64,000 nt of DNA from Clostridium beijerinckii HUN142 (GTDB lineage Bacteria; Bacillota; Clostridia; Clostridiales; Clostridiaceae). The stretch spans positions 1 through 64,000 of the forward strand of contig NZ_JHXK01000019.1 in assembly GCF_000621745.1 (NCBI RefSeq), given 5' to 3'. Below are positions 16,282 to 23,972 of the stretch, piece by piece. The translations under genes and the position numbers were made by a program. Each line of letters starts with the position of its first letter. The stretch's first letter is position 1. Below the pieces are notes generated by a model. The model searched no databases. It was not told the origin of the DNA and saw only the letters and a program-made list of their open reading frames with translations.

Positions 16282-18672
16282 ATGAATTTAAATAATAATA
16301 TGTTGAATATGAAGGAGAAAGATGCTGAAGTTATAGTTGGTTTAACATCAGAAGAAGTTAAACAGAGAATTAAAGAAGGAAAAGTAAACCACATTCCTAA
16401 GACGCCATCAAGAACTATGCCTCAAATAATAAGAGCTAATTTGTTTACAAGATTTAATGCAATAAATTTTGCACTTGCAGCAATAATTATTTTAGCAGGA
16501 TCACCTAAGAATGCTATATTTGTTGGTGTTATAATAGTAAATACATTAATCGGGGTGATTCAAGAAATCAAAGCTAAGCGTACATTGGAAAAGTTATCTG
16601 TCATAAGCTCAGCTCATGCAAAGGTTCTTAGGGATGGAAAAATAAAAGAAATTCCAATAGAAGAAATTGTATTGGATGATGTAATTTATTTAGAAACCGG
16701 TATGCAGGTATTGGCGGATGGAGAAGTTTTACATAGTAATGGCTTGGAAATAGATGAATCTATGTTAACAGGAGAAGCTGATGCAATATATAAAAATTAC
16801 AAAGAGATATTATTATCTGGAAGTTTCGTGGTATCTGGAGAGGGATATGCGATTGTTACGAAAGTAGGTAAAGAAACATATTCGTCTACGCTTGCTGAGG
16901 AAGCTAAACAATTTAAGATAATAAATTCAGAGTTACAAGCAGCAATAGATAAAATTTTTAGAGTGATAATATGGATTGTGCCTCCTTTATCGGCATTGTT
17001 AATAATAACCCAGTTAAGAATACCAGGAAATACATGGCAGGATGCATTGATAGGAGCAGTATCAGGAATTGTAGGAATGATACCAGAGGGATTAGTACTA
17101 TTGACGAGTGCTACGTTTATAGTGTCAATTATAAAACTATCTAAATATGATACTTTAGTTCAAGAATTAAGTGCCACAGAAGTCTTAGCAAGAGTTGACG
17201 TACTTTGCTTAGACAAGACGGGAACCTTAACTCAAGGCGAGTTGAGATTAGCAGAAGTGAAGAATATTAGTTCTAAAAGTTCGAAAGAAATAGACCATGT
17301 ATTAGCGGCATTAATAAATAATCTACCAAGTAATAATCCAACTCAGAAGGCTATATTGGAAAAATATGAAGAATATGACAAGGAAATAAAAGTTATAGAT
17401 AAGATTGCTTTCTCATCTAAAAGAAAGTGGAGTGGAATTACATTTGAAAAGCTTGGGACATGGGTACTTGGTGCACCGGAGATAATATTAGATAAAGAAT
17501 ACAAATTAATAGAAAACATAGTTAAAGAAGAAGCTAGAAAAGGAAAAAGAGTTTTATTACTGGCAAACCTTCATAATAATTTAAATGAAAAATTAGAAGG
17601 TAAAGTAGAAAGTGTAGCTCTAGTCTTAATTGAAGACATCATAAGAGAAGCAGCACCAGATGTATTAAAATACTTCGATGCTCAAGGAGTGGCTGTAAAA
17701 ATAATTTCTGGAGATAGTCCTATTACCGTTTCAGAGGTGGCAAGAAGAGCTGGTGTAAATGGCTGGGAAAAATATATAGATGCAAGAGAATTGCCAGAAG
17801 ATAATGAAAAATTGAAGAATTTGATTAAAGAAATAACTGTTTTTGGAAGGGTTACTCCGCATCAAAAGAAAAGAATTGTCGTGGCACTTCAGGAAATGGG
17901 GCATACTGTTGCAATGACTGGTGACGGAGTGAATGATGTACTTGCTCTAAAATCATCTGATTGTGGTATTGCAATGGCCAATGGCTCTGATGCAACAAAA
18001 GCTGTAGCACAATTAGTATTAATGAAATCTGATTTTACAGCACTTCCTAAAGTTCTTGAAGAGGGAAGAAAGCAAATTAATAATTTGGAGAGAGTATCAG
18101 AATTATTTTTATCAAAAACTGTGTTTTGCATAATTTTATCACTTGTATGTTCAATACTACTTATAGAGTATCCAATACTTCCAATACAGTTATCATTAGT
18201 GGGAAGCTGCGCTATAGGAATTCCATCATTCTTTTTAGCTTTATTACCTAGCACAGGAGGAGTTAAAAAGGGATTTTTAACAAGAATATTAACTGTTAGT
18301 ATTCCTAATGGAATACTACTTGCTCTATTTATACTTATAACATTTATTCTATCAATGCAAATGAATCTTCCAATGGATTATAGTAGAACTTTAGCAGTAT
18401 TAATGTTTTCAGGAATTAGTATGGTGGTATTGTTTAGAGTTGCAAGACCGTTAACTAAGTTTAAAACAGTAATGTGCTTATCGATGTTTGGGATAATAGT
18501 ATTAGGTTTCTTAACACCAATAGGGAGAGAAGTATTTAGCTTAACCAAAATACAATTAAGTCATTGGTTAATATCACTAGCCGTAATAATAGCATCTAGC
18601 CCTCTAATAACTAAAATTGTAGATATATTTAGAGTTAGAGTTAATAAGAAGTTCAAAGTTAAAACAATTTAG
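16282..18672 (+). CDS. P-type cation-transporting ATPase (CtpE-like)
   Basis: 796 residues. It shows the actuator motif LTGEAD, the membrane motif IPEGL, the phosphorylation site DKTGTLT with D311, and the hinge TGDGVNDVLALK. About eight to ten membrane helices are present. The lack of CPC-type metal motifs and of N-terminal metal-binding domains argues against a heavy-metal pump. The overall shape resembles CtpE-like calcium or other cation exporters, though the ion is uncertain. Start ATG 16282 is chosen because GGAG lies 7 bases upstream; an in-frame TTG at 16279 is less likely. Confidence 0.87.
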   Translation: MNLNNNMLNMKEKDAEVIVGLTSEEVKQRIKEGKVNHIPKTPSRTMPQIIRANLFTRFNAINFALAAIIILAGSPKNAIFVGVIIVNTLIGVIQEIKAKRTLEKLSVISSAHAKVLRDGKIKEIPIEEIVLDDVIYLETGMQVLADGEVLHSNGLEIDESMLTGEADAIYKNYKEILLSGSFVVSGEGYAIVTKVGKETYSSTLAEEAKQFKIINSELQAAIDKIFRVIIWIVPPLSALLIITQLRIPGNTWQDALIGAVSGIVGMIPEGLVLLTSATFIVSIIKLSKYDTLVQELSATEVLARVDVLCLDKTGTLTQGELRLAEVKNISSKSSKEIDHVLAALINNLPSNNPTQKAILEKYEEYDKEIKVIDKIAFSSKRKWSGITFEKLGTWVLGAPEIILDKEYKLIENIVKEEARKGKRVLLLANLHNNLNEKLEGKVESVALVLIEDIIREAAPDVLKYFDAQGVAVKIISGDSPITVSEVARRAGVNGWEKYIDARELPEDNEKLKNLIKEITVFGRVTPHQKKRIVVALQEMGHTVAMTGDGVNDVLALKSSDCGIAMANGSDATKAVAQLVLMKSDFTALPKVLEEGRKQINNLERVSELFLSKTVFCIILSLVCSILLIEYPILPIQLSLVGSCAIGIPSFFLALLPSTGGVKKGFLTRILTVSIPNGILLALFILITFILSMQMNLPMDYSRTLAVLMFSGISMVVLFRVARPLTKFKTVMCLSMFGIIVLGFLTPIGREVFSLTKIQLSHWLISLAVIIASSPLITKIVDIFRVRVNKKFKVKTI

Positions 18673-18678
18673 AGATAT

Positions 18679-18716
18679 AAAGCTTAAATACACATATAGG
18701 GTATTTAAGCTTTATT
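18679..18716 (+). terminator. Terminator after P-type ATPase gene
   Basis: AAAGCTTAAATAC pairs with GTATTTAAGCTTT around a short loop, followed by ATTTTAT. It starts just after the stop codon. Confidence 0.82.
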
Positions 18717-18718
18717 TT

Positions 18719-19066
18719 ATAATGTTATTTTATGAAAATTAATATTTAAATATGGAAAAAACTTGTAAGGCATAAAGAACCATTTTATAAAAGTGCAGTA
18801 GACAGTGGAAAATAGTTAATATAAATTATAGTTATATAAAGCAAAAGAATATAATTTGGATACAGAATTGCAGTATTAGCCTTTGATGTTTTTTACTTAA
18901 GAGCATCTAGTTATTAAATTTATTACCTTGGAAATTTATATAGATTAGGTGACTTAATAGATCACAAATTTTTTGTTTTTTATAGGCTTTTATCTAAAGA
19001 TTTTATTTAACCAGCATCTTCATGGTTAACATAATTTATTTTTTTGTGTAAAAATGAATTATTGAT
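18719..19066. other. Gene-free AT-rich spacer before tRNA-Arg
   Basis: About 350 bases with no credible ORF, RNA fold or repeat that I can recognise. It contains only short AT-rich hairpins. The promoter of the tRNA begins at its right edge. Confidence 0.5.
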
Positions 19067-19095
19067 TTGACAATGACAAGTAATTGTAATAAACT
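19067..19095 (+). promoter_or_regulatory. Promoter of tRNA-Arg
   Basis: TTGACA (19067-19072), a 17-base spacer and TAAACT (19090-19095), placing the start a few bases before a tRNA that begins at 19119. Confidence 0.75.
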
Positions 19096-19118
19096 TTATA
19101 GGTACGAATTAAATATAT

Positions 19119-19193
19119 GCTCCTATAGTTAAATGGATAGAACAATCCCCTCCTAAGGGATAGATGTGGGTTCGATTCCCGCTGGGAGTACCA
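19119..19193 (+). tRNA. tRNA-Arg (anticodon CCT)
   Basis: 75 bases with an encoded CCA end. The acceptor stem GCTCCTA pairs with TGGGAGT, and the anticodon stem ATCCC/GGGAT holds the loop CTCCTAA (anticodon CCT, reads AGG). The T-arm contains GGTTCGATTCC. Its 3' end is the integration site of the prophage, and the left junction keeps the tRNA intact. Confidence 0.95.
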
Positions 19194-19195
19194 AG
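19177..19195 (+). repeat. attL core (19-bp direct repeat)
   Basis: TCCCGCTGGGAGTACCAAG, covering the 3' end of the tRNA-Arg T-arm, acceptor and CCA plus two bases. The identical 19 bases recur at 56195-56213. The integrase gene begins about 110 bases away, as usual. Confidence 0.93.
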
Positions 19196-19206
19196 TTACA
19201 TAAAGA

Positions 19207-19238
19207 AACGGCTTAACCATGCGGGTTGAGCCGTTTTT
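19207..19238. terminator. Terminator between tRNA-Arg and integrase
   Basis: AACGGCTTAACC (19207-19218) pairs with GGTTGAGCCGTT (19224-19235, one G-U), followed by a T run on the plus strand. It replaces the host tRNA terminator that now sits beyond attR (56215-56255), so the tRNA still has a terminator after integration. Confidence 0.85.
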
Positions 19239-19251
19239 GTTTTCTGAAAAA

Positions 19252-19309
19252 GTGTTTATTTGGTGCTTGTTTTCCTTTGGAAAGTTTTTATGTGTTTATT
19301 CGGTGCTTA
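19252..19309 (+). repeat. Integrase arm-type direct repeats (left end)
   Basis: GTGTTTATTTGGTGCTTG (19252-19269) and GTGTTTATTCGGTGCTTA (19292-19309) are two near-identical 18-mers whose starts lie 40 bases apart. A third copy sits near attR at 56061-56078. Their position flanking the att cores suggests binding sites for the N-terminal arm-binding domain of the integrase. Confidence 0.65.
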
Positions 19310-20461
19310 GTTTGAGATTGCATTTATAAACATATCATTTAATAAATCGGCAGTATTATTTTTCATATCTTCCATAACATGAGTATAAGTATCTAGTGTT
19401 TCAGTAATACTTTTATGGCCTAGTCTTTCAGACACAACTTTTATATTTTCACCTTTAAATATCAATAATGTAGCATGAGTATGTCTAAGACCATGAAAAC
19501 TAAGTTGAGGCAATTGCATATAATTATCCATCTTATTTTTAGATTTTTTATAATCTGCCAAGGATAATTTATATCTTGATATTTCTTTAGTAAAATTCAT
19601 TGATAAATTACGGGGATTACACATAAGCCCTTCACGACTTAGCACTACAAAATCAGTATCAAGTGCATTATCGTTAATAGATTTTAAATAGTTGACTAAT
19701 ATTTTAGGTAATGCAATTTTTCTATAGCTTGTCTTTGTTTTTAATTTATCTGAAAGGAATAAAGTTTTAGTTGTTTTATCAATTATAGCTTGGTTTCTAA
19801 TAATAAAATATCCATTATCTAAATCTACATCACACCAACGTAAACCACATAATTCACCGATTCGTAAACCTGTAAAGATTTCAATTAATATTGGTGTATT
19901 TAAATAATTATCTTTTATAACATTTAAGAAAAAATCAACTTCGGATTCGTTCCAAAATGAAACTTTGTTTTTTTCAATAGGAACTCTATCAATGTCAACA
20001 GGAACCAGATATATTAATTTATTTCTTTGTGCATATCTAAGGCAATTACTTAAAGTTTCTAATATCTTTTTAGCGCTTGAAGGTTTAGCACCCTCATTAA
20101 TGAGACTATTATAAAAATCTTGAACGACTATATTAGTAATCTTATTTAATTTATAATGCCCTAACTTCGGTATTATGTGCGTATTAATTCGAGCTTTATA
20201 ATTACTTACAGTATTAATTGATATAGTATTAATTTTGAATTCGTTAAACCATTTAGTCATAAAATCTTTTAATAATATATTACTTTCAGAGGTAGGAACA
20301 TATCCTTTATGCTTTTTAGATACAATTTCAGTTGCCCATTTTTCAGCATCTTTTTTAGTTTTAAAACCTTGTTTTTTTGTTCTGTTTTGTTTACCGTCTT
20401 CGTATCCAAGACTTACACTAACACTCCAATTATATTTAGATATTTGTTTATATGTTGCCAT
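19307..20461 (-). CDS. int: Prophage tyrosine integrase
   Basis: 384 residues. It has an N-terminal arm-binding (AP2-like) domain (about 1-50), a SAM-like core-binding domain (about 60-155) and a catalytic domain with R200 in TGLRIGELCGL, H323/R326 in FHGLRHTH, H349 in LGHK and nucleophile Y359 in DTYTH. The full catalytic set is present. It lies next to attL, reads toward it, and carries out site-specific recombination at tRNA-Arg. Its promoter region holds three copies of a TTCCGTTNAC word, suggesting repression by a phage regulator. Confidence 0.95.
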   Translation of the reverse strand: MATYKQISKYNWSVSVSLGYEDGKQNRTKKQGFKTKKDAEKWATEIVSKKHKGYVPTSESNILLKDFMTKWFNEFKINTISINTVSNYKARINTHIIPKLGHYKLNKITNIVVQDFYNSLINEGAKPSSAKKILETLSNCLRYAQRNKLIYLVPVDIDRVPIEKNKVSFWNESEVDFFLNVIKDNYLNTPILIEIFTGLRIGELCGLRWCDVDLDNGYFIIRNQAIIDKTTKTLFLSDKLKTKTSYRKIALPKILVNYLKSINDNALDTDFVVLSREGLMCNPRNLSMNFTKEISRYKLSLADYKKSKNKMDNYMQLPQLSFHGLRHTHATLLIFKGENIKVVSERLGHKSITETLDTYTHVMEDMKNNTADLLNDMFINAISN

Positions 20462-20542
20462 TTGTTCACCCGCTTTTTAAATTTTCATCTTGGTAAAGAT
20501 TTATTTTATAGTTCTGAAAACGAAAAGTTTGCCGGCTATTAA

Positions 20543-20615
20543 TTCCGTTGACAAAACTATTATACAAAAATAATTTGCTTTTGTAAACGGAAATGATAAG
20601 AATTTGTTAACGGAA
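20543..20615. promoter_or_regulatory. TTCCGTTNAC operator-like sites at int/xis intergenic region
   Basis: TTCCGTTGAC at 20543-20552 (+), TTCCGTTTAC at 20583-20592 (-) and TTCCGTTAAC at 20606-20615 (-). The same decamer recurs at 25409-25418 beside the repressor gene. This 271-base gap between divergent genes otherwise shows only AT-rich promoter-like sequence. Confidence 0.55.
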
Positions 20616-20732
20616 GTGAAGATATTTAAAGAAAATCAAATTTAAATACATCTATAAGAAGAATACGAGGTTTTTATTAAATATAATAAATTGATATTAT
20701 ATTAATAGATTAAAGAAATTAGGAGGAAGAAA

Positions 20733-21035
20733 ATGAATTCAACAAATGACAAAACAATTTTTAAAATAAAAGAGATTTCAGCAAGATATGATATTCCAGT
20801 TACTAGATTAACCCTAGCAGTAAGACAAGGTAAATTAAAGGCCGTAAAATCGGGAAAAGAGTATTTAATTACATTAAATGAAGTTCATAGGTATTTAGGA
20901 ATTGAAACAACTAGCGAAAGCTTGGAAAAAGAATTATACATTAGAGAACTAGAGAGCAGAATTAAAAATTATGAAATTCAACTAATGGCAATTAAAAATT
21001 GCATTGGAATGATAGATAAAGTAGTTACGTGCTAA
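20733..21035 (+). CDS. Excisionase-like helix-turn-helix protein
   Basis: 100 residues. Residues about 8-58 form an excisionase/MerR-like winged HTH (IKEISARYDIPVTRLTLAV, then GKLKAVKSGKEYLITLNEVHRYL), and the C-terminal half is a predicted helix. It is transcribed divergently from the integrase and is followed by a terminator. Likely directs excision or represses int. RBS GGAGGAAG just before the ATG. Confidence 0.7.
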   Translation: MNSTNDKTIFKIKEISARYDIPVTRLTLAVRQGKLKAVKSGKEYLITLNEVHRYLGIETTSESLEKELYIRELESRIKNYEIQLMAIKNCIGMIDKVVTC

Positions 21036-21044
21036 TAAATTATA

Positions 21045-21088
21045 AAATAACTGTAAGTGTAGAATATTATACTTACAGTTATTTTTTT
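21045..21088 (+). terminator. Terminator after excisionase-like gene
   Basis: AATAACTGTAAGT pairs with ACTTACAGTTATT, followed by TTTTT. Confidence 0.85.
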
Positions 21089-21230
21089 ACTGTAAATATT
21101 TAGGGACAGTATTAATTTTTTTAATGATCTTTTGTATATAATATAAAACCAAGCTAAAAAAGGAATTTTATTTATAAAATAGGTTTAATAAGTTTCATAA
21201 TATGTAGACTTAACGTAGTAAATCATAAAA

Positions 21231-21251
21231 ATGTTCTTTGAAAATTGAATA
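21231..21251 (+). promoter_or_regulatory. rRNA boxA-like element in prophage leader
   Basis: The segment TGTTCTTTGAAAATTGAAT closely resembles the boxA/antiterminator-type element of Gram-positive rRNA operons. The 23S-5S spacer of this window has a similar TCTTTGAAATTGAAT (about 237-251). It lies between a terminator and the next gene. An antitermination role is only a suggestion. Confidence 0.4.
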
Positions 21252-21326
21252 ATGCGGTATTAATGTAAAGTGAAATATCAAATTTATGGTATAATTTTCT
21301 TAATAATTGTACAAGGGGGGGATAAA

Positions 21327-22223
21327 ATGGGAATTATGATTAAAAAATTATATAGAGTATTGACTGCAATATCAAAAAAGAAATGGGTGTATTTCGGAAT
21401 TTTAACATTAGGATTACTGGCTAGTGGGGTTCAAGCAGCAAGATATTCAGATCTTAAAATATGGGCTAATATGCCCAAGTACTTCATTAAACCAGAAAAT
21501 GCAGATATGTTAATTTATAATCTAAGTGTGGGATACATTGTTAGCTATATGTTTTATATATTTGTAAATTTTATTCCAGATCTATTAGAAGCAATAGAGA
21601 AACAAAATACGCTTATACCTTTTAGAGCTACGATGCAGAGAGAAATTCAGGAGTTTGAAAGACGTATAATTGATTTATGGATATCTATTGGAATTAACGC
21701 ATCAATTAAAGAAGTTATTAGTATATCAGAAATTAATAAAATAGAAGAGTTTTTTGAATTAAATTCTATAAAACAAATATCTAAATGCGTTAAATTAATG
21801 GACCAAGTAGATCAGTCTATAGAAATAGACATAGCAAATCCTAATAAGTTATGGGTTACTAAAATAAAACAGCAACTAGAGGGAATTTGCACTCTTGGAA
21901 ATATGATTTTAACCAGATACAAAAATGACATACCACCAGGAATATTTTATGATATATTCTATCTTCTCAATCAAAGTGGAATGATAGGTGAACTTTTAAA
22001 TGTACTTAATGCTATAATGTTGCTTAGAAATGGAAGAAATTTTAAGTTAATAGACTGTATTTATTTTGATGATGAGAAAATGAAAGAAGATATAAATAAG
22101 TCCTGTAAAGCTATAATAAATTTATACATTTGGGTAAATAGTGAATATACCTACCTTGCAAGTAATACAAATGATAAATATATTACTATTTCTAATATTA
22201 AATTCAGCATAGATTTAAAATAA
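21327..22223 (+). CDS. Prophage membrane protein of unknown function
   Basis: 298 residues from ATG 21327, chosen because AAGGGGGG lies 7 bases upstream; an upstream in-frame extension lacks a site. There are two likely membrane segments (about 18-36 with YFGILTLGLLASGV, and about 68-90 with VGYIVSYMFYIFVNFI), then a largely helical cytoplasmic part of about 200 residues. I do not recognise a family. It has its own extended -10 promoter (TGG-TATAAT near 21287-21295) and terminator, so it may be expressed in the lysogen, for example as superinfection exclusion. That role is a guess from position only. Confidence 0.6.
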   Translation: MGIMIKKLYRVLTAISKKKWVYFGILTLGLLASGVQAARYSDLKIWANMPKYFIKPENADMLIYNLSVGYIVSYMFYIFVNFIPDLLEAIEKQNTLIPFRATMQREIQEFERRIIDLWISIGINASIKEVISISEINKIEEFFELNSIKQISKCVKLMDQVDQSIEIDIANPNKLWVTKIKQQLEGICTLGNMILTRYKNDIPPGIFYDIFYLLNQSGMIGELLNVLNAIMLLRNGRNFKLIDCIYFDDEKMKEDINKSCKAIINLYIWVNSEYTYLASNTNDKYITISNIKFSIDLK

Positions 22224-22238
22224 TATAAATGTTATGAG

Positions 22239-22276
22239 TACCGCATCATTGAAAAAGTGAATTTGCGGTATTTTTT
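22239..22276 (+). terminator. Terminator after membrane-protein gene
   Basis: TACCGCA (22239-22245) pairs with TGCGGTA (22264-22270), followed by TTTTTTAT. An inverted copy of the same word (ATGCGGTA, 21252-21259) lies in the leader of the gene. Confidence 0.7.
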
Positions 22277-22358
22277 ATATTTAAAATGCTGCACAATACT
22301 AAAAAATGACGAAGTAAAAGACACTCTCCGAGTGCTTTTTATTAACATTATCCACAGA

Positions 22359-22475
22359 GTTACGCTTTTAGTAACACTATTTTTGTGGAGTGTTACTGTT
22401 TTAGTAATAGAGAGATACGATTTTAGTAATACCAGAGTTACTAATTCAGTAATAGAGTGTTACGCTTTTCGATAC
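22359..22475 (+). repeat. Five phased 17-bp iterons
   Basis: Copies of GTTACGCTTTTAGTAAC-like sequence lie at 22359-22375, 22392-22408, 22414-22430, 22437-22453 and 22459-22475. Each is a partial dyad (GTTAC/GTAAY). Start-to-start distances are 33, 22, 23 and 22 bases, i.e. whole helical turns. They lie just before the genes at 22635 and 22861. Candidate replication-origin iterons or a cooperative operator. Rapid loss of copy identity at the last copy is visible. Confidence 0.75.
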
Positions 22476-22543
22476 CATATATATATTATATAAATTTATT
22501 ATTTAAATATATTATATACATACTATATTTGGTCGACTTGGTT

Positions 22544-22601
22544 GGTACATTGAAAAGTATTTCAATGTACCATTGACGTTTGCAGACGTCTATAGTATAC
22601 T
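22544..22601 (+). promoter_or_regulatory. Promoter with flanking inverted-repeat operator
   Basis: -35 TTGACG (22573-22578), 17-base spacer, -10 TATACT (22596-22601). Just upstream is a perfect 11-bp inverted repeat GGTACATTGAA (22544-22554) / TTCAATGTACC (22561-22571), and the spacer holds the palindrome AGACGTCT (22584-22591). It drives the small gene at 22635, which may autoregulate. Confidence 0.75.
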
Positions 22602-22634
22602 AAACATATAAGGTGAACGAAAGGAGGTGGTAGA

Positions 22635-22847
22635 ATGGCACTCGAGCGATTTACTTGCAGACTAGAGCCTGAAGTGTATGACACTTTATATCGTATGAAA
22701 AATGAAAGTATGATTGATGCTAGTAAGATAACTAATAAAGCGGTTAAAGAATATTTAATTGCCAATGGTTACGAAATACGATTAAATACAGAGGAAGAAA
22801 ACGAGATTATATTTAAGGATGTAAGGAATAAGAAACAAAGGAAGTAA
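22635..22847 (+). CDS. Small ribbon-helix-helix-like DNA-binding protein
   Basis: 70 residues. The N-terminal strand LERFTCRLEPEVYDTLYRM, then helices (IDASKITNKAVKEYLIANGY), follow the ribbon-helix-helix pattern; the end is basic. AAGGAGGTGG precedes the ATG. It is the first gene after the phased iterons and the inverted-repeat promoter, which makes it a candidate for binding one of them. It is followed 13 bases later by the winged-helix gene. The assignment is by pattern and is not certain. Confidence 0.6.
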   Translation: MALERFTCRLEPEVYDTLYRMKNESMIDASKITNKAVKEYLIANGYEIRLNTEEENEIIFKDVRNKKQRK

Positions 22848-22860
22848 AGGGGGAATGATA

Positions 22861-23598
22861 GTGATTAAAGATTTACTAAAGACAATGCTAAATATAAATA
22901 ATGATACCAATCTAAAACCAAGCGAAAAGATCCTACTAAGTAGCTTAATATTGTATCATAGCCATACAGATGGATATTCTTATCCGAACTATGAGCATTT
23001 AATGATTACATTATCAACTAATAGAAAAGCAACTGTTTCAGATACTTTAAAGGCATTGGAAGAAAAAAAGTATATCACTATCAAAAAAGGTAGAGGAAAT
23101 AAAAATTTATATTTTATACATAAATATTTATTCTATGTTGGCGCAGAAACAAAGAAAAAAGAGAAACCAACAGAAGAACCGAAAGAATTACCGGTTGATA
23201 GCAACGGTAGAAAACCCCTTGAAAACCAAATACACATAGATGAAGCGATCCTGGAAGATTCAGAGGATAAAAAAGTAATTCAAATTGCTAATTATACAGG
23301 ATTTAACAAAAGACAATCTAAAGAGTTATTAAAAGATAGTGGAAATGATGCTGCAAAAATTATAAGAGCGTTTGACCATATGAAAAGTCAAAATAACATC
23401 AATGATGAATTCAAATATACAAGATGGGCCATAAAAAATGAGAAGAAAATACAAATTGAATTCAAAAACCCGTATAAAAAGGATTGGGAAGTTTCAAAAT
23501 TCAATAATTTTGAGCCTAGGGAGTATGATTATGATTCATTAGAAAAAGCTTTGTTAGGATTGGAAGAATCAAAAAATTTGTATGAGTATATGAAATAA
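22861..23598 (+). CDS. Winged-helix replication-initiator-like protein
   Basis: 245 residues from GTG 22861 (GGGGG 7 bases upstream; the ATG at 22855 is too close to it). Residues about 10-95 form a winged helix (LKPSEKILLSSLILYH...YPNYEHLMITLSTNRKATVSDTLKALEEKKYITI), the HTH_36/Rep N-terminal type seen in phage and plasmid initiators. A charged linker and a short helical C-terminal domain follow. With iterons upstream it may start prophage replication or control copy-like expression. A transcriptional role is the alternative. Confidence 0.6.
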   Translation: MIKDLLKTMLNINNDTNLKPSEKILLSSLILYHSHTDGYSYPNYEHLMITLSTNRKATVSDTLKALEEKKYITIKKGRGNKNLYFIHKYLFYVGAETKKKEKPTEEPKELPVDSNGRKPLENQIHIDEAILEDSEDKKVIQIANYTGFNKRQSKELLKDSGNDAAKIIRAFDHMKSQNNINDEFKYTRWAIKNEKKIQIEFKNPYKKDWEVSKFNNFEPREYDYDSLEKALLGLEESKNLYEYMK

Positions 23599-23723
23599 AA
23601 ATAAAAGGCAGCAACTTTCGTTACCACCGATCTCGCAAATTGATTGTAACATAAAGTTAAAAGCCTTGTAAACAAGGGCGTTATAATTAAATAATTGATT
23701 AATAAAAGAAATCGTAAATCGTA

Positions 23724-23786
23724 TTTATTCAATGATACATATTTCATTGAATAAATTAATTATTGAAGGCAATACTTTCAATAATT
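23724..23786 (+). repeat. Two tandem perfect hairpins before a small peptide gene
   Basis: TTTATTCAATGA (23724-23735) / TCATTGAATAAA (23744-23755), then AATTATTGAA (23758-23767) / TTCAATAATT (23777-23786). The second stem ends immediately before the GGAGGTG ribosome binding site. Neither has a terminator-like T run. Confidence 0.7.
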
Positions 23787-23802
23787 GGAGGTGTTGTCAT
23801 AT

Positions 23803-23901
23803 ATGGTAGAAGTTATATTATTAGGTACACTAATGGGAATATGCTTATTATACTTATTGTTTATGTTGTTCATATATGTATATATTTCAAGAATATTTTA
23901 A
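23803..23901 (+). CDS. 32-residue hydrophobic peptide
   Basis: ATG at 23803 with a strong GGAGGTG site, 9 bases upstream. The product starts MVEVILLGTLMGICLL and is one membrane segment ending in SRIF. Two perfect hairpins precede it and a terminator (23949) follows, so it is an independent unit in the lysogeny region. Size and structured leader resemble type I toxin genes or small phage membrane peptides; no antisense promoter could be identified, so the role is open. Confidence 0.55.
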   Translation: MVEVILLGTLMGICLLYLLFMLFIYVYISRIF

Positions 23902-23948
23902 ATTAATCAAAGAGAAAGTAAAGAAATGCAATTGTAGTAGTACGATAT

Positions 23949-23972
23949 CCCCCTATCTTTAGGGGGTTTTTA
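23949..23972 (+). terminator. Terminator after small peptide gene
   Basis: CCCCCT/AGGGGG hairpin (23949-23965) followed by TTTTTA. Its T run touches the stop codon of the convergent gene. Confidence 0.85.

Noticed and set aside
22359-22475. Regularly spaced repeats that might be a small CRISPR array
   Set aside because: Repeat units are 17 bp dyads with only 5-6 (or 16) bases between them, too short for spacers, and there are no cas genes in the window.
22257-22493. 78-residue plus-strand reading frame over the iterons
   Set aside because: The frame runs through a terminator and the repeats, has no RBS, and its residues just reflect the repeat unit.
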